From: CAZXYS01 sp964645005 | Lineage (GTDB): Bacteria; Bacteroidota; Ignavibacteria; Kapaibacteriales; UBA2268 | Assembly: GCA_964645005.1 (NCBI GenBank) | Contig: CAZXYS010000019.1 | Coordinates: 11,751 to 75,750, forward strand | Length of the DNA: 64,000 bases | Direction: 5' to 3' | Shown here: positions 18,776 to 27,674 of the stretch, in pieces | Numbering within the stretch: the stretch's first letter is position 1 | Layout of the letters: every line of letters starts with the position of its first letter | Program-made: the position numbers and the translations under genes | Notes under the pieces: model-generated | The model's input: the letters and a program-made list of their open reading frames with translations, nothing else | The model's database searches: none | What the model was told of the DNA's origin: nothing

Positions 18776-19427
18776 ACGCCGACGGACAATACTGAGCTAT
18801 AACGCAATTTGCGCACTCAGGCTTCCTCGATTTGCATGTTTTCCTGCCGTGATTTATGAAATAGTGAGTAAAAATCACCCACTGATCTTCGGGAATTAAT
18901 TCATTAAGAGTTATTTCAATTTTATCGGGGTTTTTTGTATCGACGAAGCCGAGGCGGTTGGCGATTCTTATGACATGTGTATCCACGACTATCCCCGGCG
19001 TATCAAAGGCGTGTCCCAGAATGACATTCGCCGTTTTTCTACCGACACCGGGCAGCTCGAGCAGTTCTTTCATTGTGCCCGGAACTTCACCATTGTGCTT
19101 TTCGAGGATTATTTCGGTGGCATTGCGGATATTTTTCGCTTTAGATTTGTAGAAGCCGGTGGAATATATGTCGCGTTCGAGCTCTTCCTGCGGTACTTTC
19201 AGGTAATCTTCGGGGGTCAGGTATTTCTTGAAAAGGTCTTTAGTTACTATGTTAACTCTTGCATCGGTGCACTGTGCGGATAGGATGGTAGCGACCATCA
19301 ACTGGTGCGGGGTGTAGTAATTCAATTGTATTTTTACATCCGGGTATTCTTTTGAAAGAATATCCATGATGGTTTTCATTCGTTGCTTTTTAGCTTTTTT
19401 TGATTTAGAGAATTTTTTTCGGGTCAT
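18759..19427 (-). CDS. nth: Endonuclease III
   Basis: This is a 222-residue DNA glycosylase/AP lyase of base excision repair that removes oxidised pyrimidines. The helix-hairpin-helix LPGVGRKTAN contains the catalytic Lys131, and Asp149 lies in VDTHVIRIANRLGF. The C-terminal iron-sulphur loop is intact, with Cys198, Cys205, Cys208 and Cys214 in the C-x6-C-x2-C-x5-C spacing. The N-terminus carries a Lys-rich extension (about 17 residues before MKTIMDIL) that could mean a later start at residue 17. It overlaps convergent pgsA by 17 bases. Upstream is a repeat-containing spacer and then a GT2 gene, so an operon is doubtful. Confidence 0.95.
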   Translation of the reverse strand: MTRKKFSKSKKAKKQRMKTIMDILSKEYPDVKIQLNYYTPHQLMVATILSAQCTDARVNIVTKDLFKKYLTPEDYLKVPQEELERDIYSTGFYKSKAKNIRNATEIILEKHNGEVPGTMKELLELPGVGRKTANVILGHAFDTPGIVVDTHVIRIANRLGFVDTKNPDKIEITLNELIPEDQWVIFTHYFINHGRKTCKSRKPECANCVIAQYCPSAFTFEK

Positions 19428-19503
19428 GTATTTAAATCAGTTTTATTATAAAAAATTCTTTTATGAAAGAGAGTTGGAAAAAGCTTAGATAAGGGGGCGT
19501 TAG

Positions 19504-19547
19504 ATGCCTGCCCCGCTAAAGCGGGATTCAAAGACATTCGCAGGAAT
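19504..19547. repeat. REP-like palindromic repeat, copy 2
   Basis: Arms ATGCCTGC (19504-19511) and GCAGGAAT (19540-19547) surround the perfect inner hairpin CCCGCT-AA-AGCGGG. It is the same element as at 7235 and 57017, here between nth and the GT2 gene. Confidence 0.75.
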
Positions 19548-19589
19548 GACATTCACACATTTTTAGGACATTCCAAAGCAAATAAAATG

Positions 19590-20276
19590 CTACCTCTCTT
19601 TAGATCCCATTTTTTCAGTTTGATTATTACACAAAGAATTCGTATGATCCCTGTGATAAATATAAGTTTCTAAATGTTTGTTATCATTGAATTTATTAAT
19701 ATTGACAATCATCAATCCCTTTGATTGAGCTTTTTCAAAAAACACCCTGTCGTCGCCATAAAATAAGTCGGGATAACCCAGAGATTCAGCTAATTTATTT
19801 TTGATGAAAAATGTGCCGCCGACGACGCAGTTCTTTAGATGGATCAGTTTTGCCGGGTCGTTCATGTCGGGTACATATTGGTTCCCGACGATCTTTGCGC
19901 CGCCGTGCAGCAGGTCTATTTCGGGATTAGCCAGAAGGATCATTTTCCTTGATTCGAGATGATCGGGCTTGTATTCGTCGTCGGAATCGAGGAAAGTGAT
20001 GTATTCCCCGGCAGCGGCTTTAATCCCTTCATTTTTCGTAAATCCCGGGCCGCGGTTTTCGTGCAGCAGATAGGATATGTTGATATTGAGCGGCAGGAAG
20101 CGATTGACCACGCGATATGTCTCATCCTTGCTGCCGTCGTCAGAGATAATGACTTCCCAGTTTTTGCAGGTCTGATTCAGCAGGGAAGCCAGCGCCCGCG
20201 GCAGGTATTCGGCACGGTTGTAGGCGCTGATGATGACTGAGAAAAAGGGATTGTTGTCTTTATCAATGCTGCTCAC
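19590..20276 (-). CDS. Glycosyltransferase family 2
   Basis: This 228-residue GT-A type protein begins with the family signature FFSVIISAYNRAEYLPRALA, followed by WEVIISDDGSKDET. The metal- and nucleotide-sugar-binding triplet lies in EYITFLDSDDEYKPDH. It transfers a sugar from a nucleotide-sugar to an acceptor at the cytoplasmic side. It is shorter than many GT2 proteins and ends soon after the ED-type acceptor region (YGDDRVFFEKAQSKG), so it is close to a minimal catalytic domain. No membrane segments are seen. The substrate is unknown; with the GT4 at 7332 it is one of two isolated glycosyltransferases in the window. Confidence 0.87.
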   Translation of the reverse strand: MSSIDKDNNPFFSVIISAYNRAEYLPRALASLLNQTCKNWEVIISDDGSKDETYRVVNRFLPLNINISYLLHENRGPGFTKNEGIKAAAGEYITFLDSDDEYKPDHLESRKMILLANPEIDLLHGGAKIVGNQYVPDMNDPAKLIHLKNCVVGGTFFIKNKLAESLGYPDLFYGDDRVFFEKAQSKGLMIVNINKFNDNKHLETYIYHRDHTNSLCNNQTEKMGSKER

Positions 20277-20459
20277 TATATTTTCTTAGTTATGAACAAA
20301 ATAATTCTGCAAAAATAGGAAATATTGATGTAATTTTTAAATGGATATGATATGTATTGTAGAGCATTGGATGTTATGATTCCATTAAAAGTCTATGAAC
20401 TTCTGAAAGATTGTGTATTTTGTATTATGGAGAAATGAAATATTTCTTAAGGAACCATT

Positions 20460-21386
20460 ATGGGAAAATTTATTCAATCGTTATTTAAGCCAATTATTAA
20501 GGCTCAGGATATTTTATTAATTCTGGTATCTGTGTTATTATTCAATGTCTATGGTGTAAATGCACAGTCTTCTGATTCAATCAATGTGGATATTTACAAG
20601 TTTAAGACTGATATTGGTAAAAAGTATGAAGGTTATATAGTTAATGAAGATGATAAAGTATATCTTATCAGATTGAGAGATGGAAATCCGGTGACTATTG
20701 TTAAAGAGGAATTGAAAAGAAAAGAATATTTGGGAAATTTTCGAGTTCCTCATTTGGAACCGGAAAAAGATTATAAACCGAAAGTAGAAATGCTTGAAGA
20801 TTTTATGTTCTATTTAAAAACTTATAAGTATGAGAATTATTATGGTAGGATATTAGAAATTGATCAGGATACATCAAGATTTAGTTTCAAAGATATTCAG
20901 GGTGATACTCTGGATATTCGAAAAGAACAATTATATAAGTTTAAGAAATTGAAAAACTCATATCCGATGGTGGGCATAACTTATGGATTGGCTAAGACAT
21001 GGAATATTCTCTTCGGATATAATTTGGATTTTATACGGCTGCACTATAGTCTTGGGCCAGCTTATTTGTGGAATAAGCAGGGAATATGTTTAAAGTTAAA
21101 TATTGGTGTAAATATCAACAGAATCAGAGATTTTTCTCATAGTTTGTTTGTTAGTTATTTCATAAGTGATATAAGAAGTAAAAACAGATATGGCACATAT
21201 TATACAGAAAATTACAATTGGGAAGGATTTAAATTAAGCTATAACATTCATGTGTTAGGTTTATTTTTCGATATAGGCATAAGCACCATAAAAGGAGGCT
21301 TCAAAGATTTCTTTGTTGACATACAGTTAGGGTATGTGTATGAATTTAAATGGGATAATATGAGAGATCTTTTTTTAAAACAGTAA
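20460..21386 (+). CDS. Hypothetical envelope protein with two SH3/Sm-like units and a barrel-like C-terminus
   Basis: I do not recognise a named family for this 308-residue protein. A hydrophobic segment at about residues 17-36 (ILLILVSVLLFNVYGVNAQ) looks like a signal peptide after a long n-region. Two related short beta units follow: GKKYEGYIVNEDDKVYLIRL with DGNPVTIVKEELKR, and YYGRILEIDQDTSRFSFKD with GDTLDIRKEQLYKFK; both have the shape of small SH3- or Sm-like strands. From about residue 160 the chain is rich in aromatic residues and alternates like a beta-barrel, ending in VYEFKWDNMRDLFLKQ. The gene is clearly AT-richer than its neighbours. An outer-membrane location is inferred. It converges on the gene at 21406, 19 bases away. 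Confidence 0.65.
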   Translation: MGKFIQSLFKPIIKAQDILLILVSVLLFNVYGVNAQSSDSINVDIYKFKTDIGKKYEGYIVNEDDKVYLIRLRDGNPVTIVKEELKRKEYLGNFRVPHLEPEKDYKPKVEMLEDFMFYLKTYKYENYYGRILEIDQDTSRFSFKDIQGDTLDIRKEQLYKFKKLKNSYPMVGITYGLAKTWNILFGYNLDFIRLHYSLGPAYLWNKQGICLKLNIGVNINRIRDFSHSLFVSYFISDIRSKNRYGTYYTENYNWEGFKLSYNIHVLGLFFDIGISTIKGGFKDFFVDIQLGYVYEFKWDNMRDLFLKQ

Positions 21387-21405
21387 ATATTAAGTATTTT
21401 CTTTT

Positions 21406-21978
21406 TTAGTCTTCCTTTGCTTTTGTGAGTCGCCAGCCTTTTTCTTCGTCGAAGTAGTTCTCGTTGTCGGCGTTTTCGATGATAAATTTTTGGAGTTCTT
21501 CAGTATCGGAAGTAAAGACGACTCTGTCCTGAACTTCCATGAAGCTAACTCCCTTTATGCTGTCAGCGTTTTGAGAGAGCCACTCGTGATTGAGCCCTAC
21601 GAGCTTCAGTTTATCATTTTGGCGGTCATATTTATAAATGCTGTGTCCGGGGATAAGGTGTAGTTCATAAAAATCAGAGTTACCGGTTCCCATTTGCCGG
21701 GGGAAAAAATCCATAAAGGGTCTATTATCAAGTTCGAATAAAAATGCTTCAAATCGGGCGCTGTCGCCTTCTTCATCAATTATGATTAGTTCGTAAGCCT
21801 GTTCGTCTGTTTCAGTGAAAGTGAATTTAACAGGTGAATCGGATTCCGAATCTAACCAGGTGCCGGGTAAATTATTATCCATGGTTAAATCCGATTCCTT
21901 GAAAAATGGATTCAAAGAAATTACCATACAAGATGTAACTAAAAACATTAAGCCCGCAGCTTTTCCGATAGATCGCAT
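21406..21978 (-). CDS. Hypothetical lipoprotein
   Basis: This 190-residue protein has a short hydrophobic N-terminus with the lipobox VTSC (Cys 17), so it is probably a lipid-anchored envelope protein. The mature part is acidic and beta-rich: a GTWLDSESDSPVKFTFTE strand pattern, followed by YELIIIDEEGDSARFEAFLFEL, resembles the start of lipocalin-like or other single-domain beta proteins, but I cannot name the family. It ends in a charged tail (GWRLTKAKED). There is a 191-base spacer to the divergent CAP-domain gene. Function is unknown. Confidence 0.65.
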   Translation of the reverse strand: MRSIGKAAGLMFLVTSCMVISLNPFFKESDLTMDNNLPGTWLDSESDSPVKFTFTETDEQAYELIIIDEEGDSARFEAFLFELDNRPFMDFFPRQMGTGNSDFYELHLIPGHSIYKYDRQNDKLKLVGLNHEWLSQNADSIKGVSFMEVQDRVVFTSDTEELQKFIIENADNENYFDEEKGWRLTKAKED

Positions 21979-22194
21979 TTTAAACTCCCGTCAGATAAAC
22001 TAACTAATTTTTCAAAAATACAAAATTTTGTTATTACAAAATTTCTAACTGATGAAATTATTTGTTATTGCAACAAGTAATTATAGATAAGCTTTTTACT
22101 TTGTTGTCTCGATTAATCTGTTTTATTTTAATATCTTGTCAAAAAATACGATATTTATATTTTAAAAATGATGAATTATAATAGGAGAAAGTAA

Positions 22195-24024
22195 GTGATG
22201 AGGAGAGTTTTATTAATAACTTTGGCTGTAAATGTAGCTTCAATGGTTTTCTTGATCAGTTTATATGCAGGAGATAACAGATCAAAAGAAATAACTGCTT
22301 TATCCGATTTTTATGAGCAAGTGCCGGACATTCCAAATTGCAATCATGGTATTTTAAAAGAATCCGAGAAGCAAAAGATAATTGAGGAAATTAATTTTCT
22401 GAGGGGATTGCACCATCTTGATTCAGTTTCTTATAAACCTGCCGGTGATGAACAGACCGCAATGGCAGCGCTGGGTTGTGTAGCGAATAAAGCACTGAGC
22501 CATCAGCCGCCGTCAAGCTGGAAATGCTATAATAATGACATGAAAGAAGGCTGCGCGGGCTCGAATTTGTTTTTAGGAGCGGCATATAGTGAAGATGTTC
22601 TTCCGGAATCCATCTCTTCGCTGCGTAGTTGGATGCAGGATTCAGGTTCCGTGTGGGTGGGGCACCGCAGAGCGATAATAAATCCGTTTGTAAGTGGATA
22701 TTCTTTCGGACGGGTTGATGGCAAGCCCGAGGGGACAAATTTTTATTATTATGGAATGGCTCTGAAATATGATGATTATACTCAAAACAGCATAAATACT
22801 GACATTGAATATGTCGCGTATCCTTATGAAAAATATCCTCCTGAGTATTTTAATAATAACTGGTATCTGTCATTTTCTGTAGTTGCCGATAAAAACAACC
22901 TGTGGGCAAACGCTAACGTAGATTTTTCTCAAGCATCCGTTACTATGAAGGATGAAAATGATAACGGCGTAAATATCACTGAAATCATTCATGACAATAC
23001 GGCTTGGGGGAGTTTTCCGAACTGCTTGAAATGGAAAGTGGGGGAGAATCTTCAGGAGGAGGTGAAATACTATGTTGAAATAACAGGAGTCAGCGTCAAG
23101 GGAAAAACAAAAGAATATTCTTACTGGTTCAAATTGACGGATCAGTTGATAGATCCGCCGCCGGCTCCGGAACTTGTCTCTCCGGCTGATAACAGCAGAG
23201 ATGTCGATACGAATGTTACTTTGCGGTGGAACAGAATACCTTCAGCTACGGGTTATACTGTGCAGGTGGAAGTTGACAGCGTTCTAAGAGAGATTATGTT
23301 TGAATCCAATCGACAAGATACTTCAGTTGAGCTAACCGGGCTTAAACCTTGCCAAAATTATTACTGGCGGGTTGTTACCGGGAACGAAGGTGGTAGAAGT
23401 GAATGGTCAGAGTATCGGAAGTTTACGGTGAAGACTATTTTGCCGGAAGCTGCTGCACTATCCGCGCCAGCCGATAAAGAAGATGATGTTTCAATAATGC
23501 CTGATTTTGAATGGCAGGTGGTTGGTGCGGCGGAGTCTTATACTCTGGAAATATCCGAAAACCCGGAATTTTCGGGGACTTCAGTTAGAAAATATGAAAA
23601 TATAGATTTTTCGGAATTTACTTTGCCCGAAGATGATAAATTAGAAGGGGTGACAAAGTATTACTGGCGTGTTCGCGGAGTAAATTTTTGCGGTGAAGGA
23701 AATTGGTCAGAGGATAGATGGTTCATGACATTTGATCCTTCGTCTGTTGCTGATATGTCAGCGGATATTGAAGGATTACGCTGCTATCCGAATCCGGTTA
23801 GTGATGAGGCTGTGATTGAATTTCATTCTCAGAAACCTGGGAAATTAAATATGAGTTTGATTGATATAACGGGTAAGGAGGTAAAGACGATATTTAACGG
23901 GTATATAGAAAGCGGCAATCAAATAAAGACCTTTAATAAGACAGGATTAACACAGGGTGTTTACCTGCTGAAACTAAAATTTGACGCAAACGTCAAGATT
24001 ATTGAAATAGCAATAATCAAATGA
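22195..24024 (+). CDS. T9SS-sorted CAP-domain protein with fibronectin-type repeats
   Basis: This 609-residue secreted protein starts with GTG at 22195 or ATG at 22198; AGGAGA 7-10 bases upstream supports either. A signal peptide covers about residues 1-25. Residues 60-200 are a CAP (SCP/PR-1) domain, with His103 (LSHQPP) and His157 (GHRRAIINP) in place, but the Glu normally found in the ENL motif is Ser123 in GSNL. Two fibronectin III-like domains follow, at about 320-410 (APELVSPADNSRDV, YYWRVVTGNEGG) and 415-520 (YYWRVRGVNFCGEG). The last 80 residues are a T9SS type A sorting domain (CYPNPVSDEAVIEF, DITGKEV, LTQGVYLLKL). It is predicted to be exported across the outer membrane. CAP proteins are diverse, so the activity is unknown. 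Confidence 0.85.
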   Translation: MMRRVLLITLAVNVASMVFLISLYAGDNRSKEITALSDFYEQVPDIPNCNHGILKESEKQKIIEEINFLRGLHHLDSVSYKPAGDEQTAMAALGCVANKALSHQPPSSWKCYNNDMKEGCAGSNLFLGAAYSEDVLPESISSLRSWMQDSGSVWVGHRRAIINPFVSGYSFGRVDGKPEGTNFYYYGMALKYDDYTQNSINTDIEYVAYPYEKYPPEYFNNNWYLSFSVVADKNNLWANANVDFSQASVTMKDENDNGVNITEIIHDNTAWGSFPNCLKWKVGENLQEEVKYYVEITGVSVKGKTKEYSYWFKLTDQLIDPPPAPELVSPADNSRDVDTNVTLRWNRIPSATGYTVQVEVDSVLREIMFESNRQDTSVELTGLKPCQNYYWRVVTGNEGGRSEWSEYRKFTVKTILPEAAALSAPADKEDDVSIMPDFEWQVVGAAESYTLEISENPEFSGTSVRKYENIDFSEFTLPEDDKLEGVTKYYWRVRGVNFCGEGNWSEDRWFMTFDPSSVADMSADIEGLRCYPNPVSDEAVIEFHSQKPGKLNMSLIDITGKEVKTIFNGYIESGNQIKTFNKTGLTQGVYLLKLKFDANVKIIEIAIIK

Positions 24025-24044
24025 CAATAAATGTATAAAAATAT

Positions 24045-24689
24045 ATGGATATATTTAAATCTTTAGATCAACTCAGGCGGGATTACGGAAAGAGCAAGCT
24101 TGATGAAAGGAATCTAAAGGAAGATCCCTTAGAGCAGTTTAAAATCTGGATGGATGAAGCATTGGAGAGTGATATACTTGATCCAAATGCTATGACACTT
24201 GCCACCGCTGATAGTACGGGGCGCCCTACGGCTAGAATAGTACTGCTTAAAGGTTATGATGAACACGGCTATACTTTCTATACTAATTATGAAAGTAAAA
24301 AGGCTCAGGATATAGAGGAAAATCCTTACGGCTGCCTGCTTTTTTTCTGGGATCAACTCGAACGCCAGGTCCGGATAAACGGAAAAATTGAGAAGATGAG
24401 TTATGAGGAATCTGAGAAATATTTTGATAGGCGGGAGTATTCCAGTCAGCTTGGAGCTTGGGCTTCGAAGCAGAGTCAGCCTCTGCCCAGCAGGATTACT
24501 TTGCTGCGAAGAGTTGCCGGACTTGCTGTGAAATATCCCAAACAAATTCCGCTGCCTCCATTTTGGGGGGGATACAGGTTAATTCCGGATGAGTATGAAT
24601 TCTGGCAGGGTAGAGAGAGCCGCCTGCATGATAGATTTAACTATTATATGGAAAATGGAGAGTGGTCAATTCAAAGATTATACCCATAA
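24045..24689 (+). CDS. pdxH: Pyridoxamine 5'-phosphate oxidase
   Basis: This is a 214-residue FMN-dependent oxidase that makes pyridoxal 5'-phosphate from pyridoxamine or pyridoxine 5'-phosphate, in the cytoplasm. Family signatures are all present: ATADSTGRPTARIVLLKGYD, FYTNYESKKAQDIEENP for FMN binding, FFWDQLERQVRINGKIEKM, YFDRREYSSQLGAWASKQSQ, and the C-terminal PPFWGGYRLIPDEYEFWQG with RLHDRF and a final RLYP. Length is typical. It starts 20 bases after the CAP gene on the same strand and ends exactly against the convergent anti-sigma-type gene with no spacer. Confidence 0.95.
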   Translation: MDIFKSLDQLRRDYGKSKLDERNLKEDPLEQFKIWMDEALESDILDPNAMTLATADSTGRPTARIVLLKGYDEHGYTFYTNYESKKAQDIEENPYGCLLFFWDQLERQVRINGKIEKMSYEESEKYFDRREYSSQLGAWASKQSQPLPSRITLLRRVAGLAVKYPKQIPLPPFWGGYRLIPDEYEFWQGRESRLHDRFNYYMENGEWSIQRLYP

Positions 24690-25106
24690 TTAATAATTAA
24701 ATATAATGGTAATTTTCGTGCCGGTGTCGGTAATATCGAATTTTACATCGTCGGCGAGGGCTTTGATGAGGAAGACACCTCTACCTTTGGCTTTCATCAG
24801 GTTTTCGGGTTTACGGGGGTCATCGATTGCATCAGGGTCAAAACCGTTTCCTTCATCTTCGACAGTCATAATAATTTGATTATCAGTCACTGAAACATTA
24901 ATGTATACATTTTTCGATGAGTCGCCGTTATTGCCGTGGAAAATTGCGTTGGCAACGGCTTCTGTGAGAGTTATAAGCAAATTATAGCAGGTTTCATCTT
25001 TTAAAGCAACTTTATCCTTAACCTCAAAAATTAGCGGTTCAACTTGTTTAATTGAATTTTTTCGACTTTTTAAGGTTTTATTCAATGCTAAATGAGTTTT
25101 ATTCAT
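24690..25106 (-). CDS. RsbW-like ATP-binding protein (anti-sigma factor type, GHKL fold)
   Basis: This is a 138-residue protein made almost entirely of a histidine-kinase-like ATPase domain. The N box is at 46-54 (TLTEAVANAIFHGN, Glu49 and Asn53), the G1 box is VEDEGNGFDPD at 82-92, and the G2 box is KGRGVFLIKALAD at 107-119. Such stand-alone domains (RsbW/SpoIIAB type) are serine kinases that bind a sigma factor or an anti-anti-sigma protein in partner-switching pathways. No STAS-domain partner or sigma factor gene is nearby. It is transcribed alone and convergent with pdxH. Its target is unknown. Confidence 0.82.
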   Translation of the reverse strand: MNKTHLALNKTLKSRKNSIKQVEPLIFEVKDKVALKDETCYNLLITLTEAVANAIFHGNNGDSSKNVYINVSVTDNQIIMTVEDEGNGFDPDAIDDPRKPENLMKAKGRGVFLIKALADDVKFDITDTGTKITIIFNY

Positions 25107-25329
25107 TTTTTCATTTTGATATTATTGTTTTTGATGTAACCAAATTTAATAAATTTTTAAGTTTTCTTGATATATTTTGAAAAATTTGCTCTTTAAATTA
25201 ATTACGGATAAGGAAAAGGAAAGTTTTGTGATATTGATATGAGCAGATAGAGCTTATATAAACTAAATTTCATTTTCTTACTTTAGTAGAATTAGACATC
25301 ATTAGTTACAAACAAAATAAACAGTAAAT

Positions 25330-26226
25330 ATGGCAAAATTGACAGCTATTACAGGCGGCACAGGATTAATAGGATCTAAACTGTGTAAAGCGTTGAAAGA
25401 CAAAGGTTACGAGACGGCGATAATTTCAAGATCTCCGGATAAGGCAGAGAAAGAAGTACCCTCTGCGGATGAATATGTTTCAACTGATTCAGATCTGAAA
25501 GATTTGTTCGAAAGAGCCTATGCAGTTGTAAATTTAGCAGGGGCGTCATTGGCGGGCAAGAGATGGACAGATGAATATAAAAAGCTATTGGTTGATAGCA
25601 GGCTGCAAATGACAGGGAAGGTTGTGGATGCCATTAAAAGGGCTGAGAACAAGCCCGCTGTGTTAATCTCATCATCAGGTGTGGATTATTATGGTGAATC
25701 GCGATTAACGAAGGATGAAAGCGCCCCTTCCGGTAAAGGTTTCCTTCCTGAACTGTGTGACAAGTGGGAAGCTAAAGCTTCGGAAGCAGATGAATTTACA
25801 CGGGTGGTGAGAGTAAGAACAGGTGTGGTTTTCGCTCGTGGTGCTGCGGCATTTGAAAAGTTGACACAGCCGTTTAAATTTTTTGTCGGTGGTCCAATTG
25901 GCTCGGGGAAGCAGTTCTTTTCTTGGATACATATTGAAGATGCAATAGAACTGCTAATATATGCTATTGAAAATGAAAACATAAGCGGTGCACTGAATCT
26001 AACATCCCCAAATCCGGTGACGATGGAAGAACTTGCTCATGCAATTGGTGACGCGATGCGAAGACCTTCATTTTTCAGGGTGCCGAATTTTTCATTGAAG
26101 CTGGTTATGGGCGAAGCAGCGGAAATGATACTTAAAGGACAGAAGGTCATTCCTAAGAAGGCGCAGGATAATGATTTTAAATTCAAGTTCGATGATATTG
26201 ACAGGGCACTGGCTGATTTGCTTTAA
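25330..26226 (+). CDS. TIGR01777-type epimerase (SDR39U1-like)
   Basis: This is a 298-residue atypical short-chain dehydrogenase. The NAD(P)-binding motif is TGGTGLIGSKLCKAL at the N-terminus, followed by ISRSPDKAEKEVP. Family phrases are VNLAGASLAGKRWTDEYKKL, SSSGVDYYGES, and FSWIHIEDAIELLIYAIE, then GALNLTSPNPVTMEELA. In TIGR01777 proteins the Tyr of the Y-x3-K pair is generally altered, and their reaction is unsettled; some bacterial members have been linked to cell division (SulA-like name). I would not assign a substrate. It ends 10 bases from the convergent MqnA-like gene. Confidence 0.88.
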   Translation: MAKLTAITGGTGLIGSKLCKALKDKGYETAIISRSPDKAEKEVPSADEYVSTDSDLKDLFERAYAVVNLAGASLAGKRWTDEYKKLLVDSRLQMTGKVVDAIKRAENKPAVLISSSGVDYYGESRLTKDESAPSGKGFLPELCDKWEAKASEADEFTRVVRVRTGVVFARGAAAFEKLTQPFKFFVGGPIGSGKQFFSWIHIEDAIELLIYAIENENISGALNLTSPNPVTMEELAHAIGDAMRRPSFFRVPNFSLKLVMGEAAEMILKGQKVIPKKAQDNDFKFKFDDIDRALADLL

Positions 26227-26236
26227 AGTGATAATG

Positions 26237-27004
26237 CTAATCCCTGCCAAGGACTTTTACAGCACCTATTTCCGGTACTAATTGATGAAAATAGAGAAAT
26301 TGAATTGACTGATTAAGGGCATGCTCGACGTCATCATTCCATTCCCAAAGGATGGTACCTTCTCTGCGATGGAATTCTTCGTCTTTTGCTTCGTATACTA
26401 TATCTTCACGTTTAAGGAGGTCATTGGCTTTAACTTCATGTATAAATTTTTCGAAATTTTTTGGTACTTCCTCTTCGCGGCACACCCAGAAAGCAAGTGG
26501 CAGAGGAAGTTCAAAAGCCATGAACCATTCTTCCGTTATGTCAAGCAGGCTTTCCACATGAAAATCTTTTTCCCAGGTCATAACTGCATCAGCTTCCTTT
26601 AAAAGTTCATTTGTCTCTCCATTTTTCCTTATTACATCGGGTTCCATATTAAAATTTTCTGCTAATAACAGCTTGCCGATTATCATTATAAAATCGTCCG
26701 GTGAAGGGGCCTTTACTTTCGATATAGTTTTCAATCCCTTTCTGAAATATATCGATGCCATTTCGGACCATCCCTGAACTGCCAACGCCGGTCCTGGTAT
26801 TATTCTGTAATCCGCATCCTCAACACCCAAACCATAACCAAGGGGACTCATCAAAGCGCCGTCAAAGCGATTATTAAGCATTGCTTCTCTGAGCTTTTTT
26901 TCCTCGACCTGATAGAGTTGCATATTGTAACTTCCGCTTATTTCCTTGTTGCGAAAAAGCGGCTCATAAACTCTGTTATCCGGTACTGCAATCTTATAAT
27001 TCAT
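26237..27004 (-). CDS. MqnA-like protein (probable menaquinone futalosine pathway, or periplasmic-binding-like homologue)
   Basis: This 255-residue protein has the two-lobed shape of the MqnA/MqnD family, related to periplasmic binding proteins but without a signal peptide. RFDGALMSPLGYGLGVEDADYRI corresponds to the family's strand-turn near the substrate, and LLDITEEWFMAFELPLPLAFWVC matches the LxEEW-x-LPxxFAxW segment of MqnA. MqnA converts chorismate to 3-enolpyruvylbenzoate, the first step of the futalosine route to menaquinone. No other mqn gene is in the window, and the sequence is divergent, so the enzymatic claim is moderate. It is transcribed alone towards the TIGR01777 gene. Confidence 0.6.
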   Translation of the reverse strand: MNYKIAVPDNRVYEPLFRNKEISGSYNMQLYQVEEKKLREAMLNNRFDGALMSPLGYGLGVEDADYRIIPGPALAVQGWSEMASIYFRKGLKTISKVKAPSPDDFIMIIGKLLLAENFNMEPDVIRKNGETNELLKEADAVMTWEKDFHVESLLDITEEWFMAFELPLPLAFWVCREEEVPKNFEKFIHEVKANDLLKREDIVYEAKDEEFHRREGTILWEWNDDVEHALNQSIQFLYFHQLVPEIGAVKVLGRD

Positions 27005-27117
27005 AAATATCTTATACTTATTTCATCATTACTTTTGATAGTTATCCCATATCAGCAGGTTATCGAATATTTTGATGAAATTCAGTCTTTTTAAAAAATT
27101 CAAATTTATTATCAATA

Positions 27118-27663
27118 TTATAATCGTTTATGGTCTCTCCATATTTTTACAGCTCCGAAAGCTGCAATGCCGGCAGCGACACTAACATTAAGTGAATGTT
27201 TTACACCAAACATAGGTATTTCTACAGCGTCATCGCATGCATTAAGAATATCATCGTCGAGCCCTGTAATTTCATTTCCAATAACTATGCATAAAGGGTA
27301 TTCCTTCGGTTTCAGGGAGTCGAAAGCTCTTTTCTTTTCTGTCAATTCCAGAGCAATTACTTTTATGCCTTTTTTCTTTTGCTTGTTGATTGCATCAAAT
27401 ATACTCTTTTCGTAGCTCCAGGGAACTGAGTCAACAGCTCCCAGAGCAGTTTTTTCTATTTCTTTGCGCGGCGGATGGGGGGTGAATCCACAGAGTATAA
27501 GTTCTGATAAAAGAGCAGAATCAGACGTGCGGAAAATTGAACCAACATTATACATACTCCGAACATTATGAAGCATTAGCGAAACGGGGTGATGGTCCGC
27601 CTTCAATGCCTGTTCGGGCGTAAGCCTTTCGCGTAGTATTTCTTCGTGTAATAACTTCTTCAT
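27118..27663 (-). CDS. TrmH/SpoU family RNA methyltransferase
   Basis: This is a 181-residue trefoil-knot (SPOUT) methyltransferase that uses S-adenosylmethionine to methylate ribose in RNA. The three family motifs are present: LHNVRSMYNVGSIFRTSDSA, CIVIGNEITGLDDDIL, and IPMFGVKHSLNVSVAAGIAAF. It lacks a separate RNA-binding extension, so it is a short form, and the target (tRNA or rRNA position) cannot be told. It lies 51 bases after purE on the same strand. A strong hairpin in that spacer ends 11 bases before its ATG. Confidence 0.9.
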   Translation of the reverse strand: MKKLLHEEILRERLTPEQALKADHHPVSLMLHNVRSMYNVGSIFRTSDSALLSELILCGFTPHPPRKEIEKTALGAVDSVPWSYEKSIFDAINKQKKKGIKVIALELTEKKRAFDSLKPKEYPLCIVIGNEITGLDDDILNACDDAVEIPMFGVKHSLNVSVAAGIAAFGAVKIWRDHKRL

Positions 27664-27674
27664 TATGGGTTATT

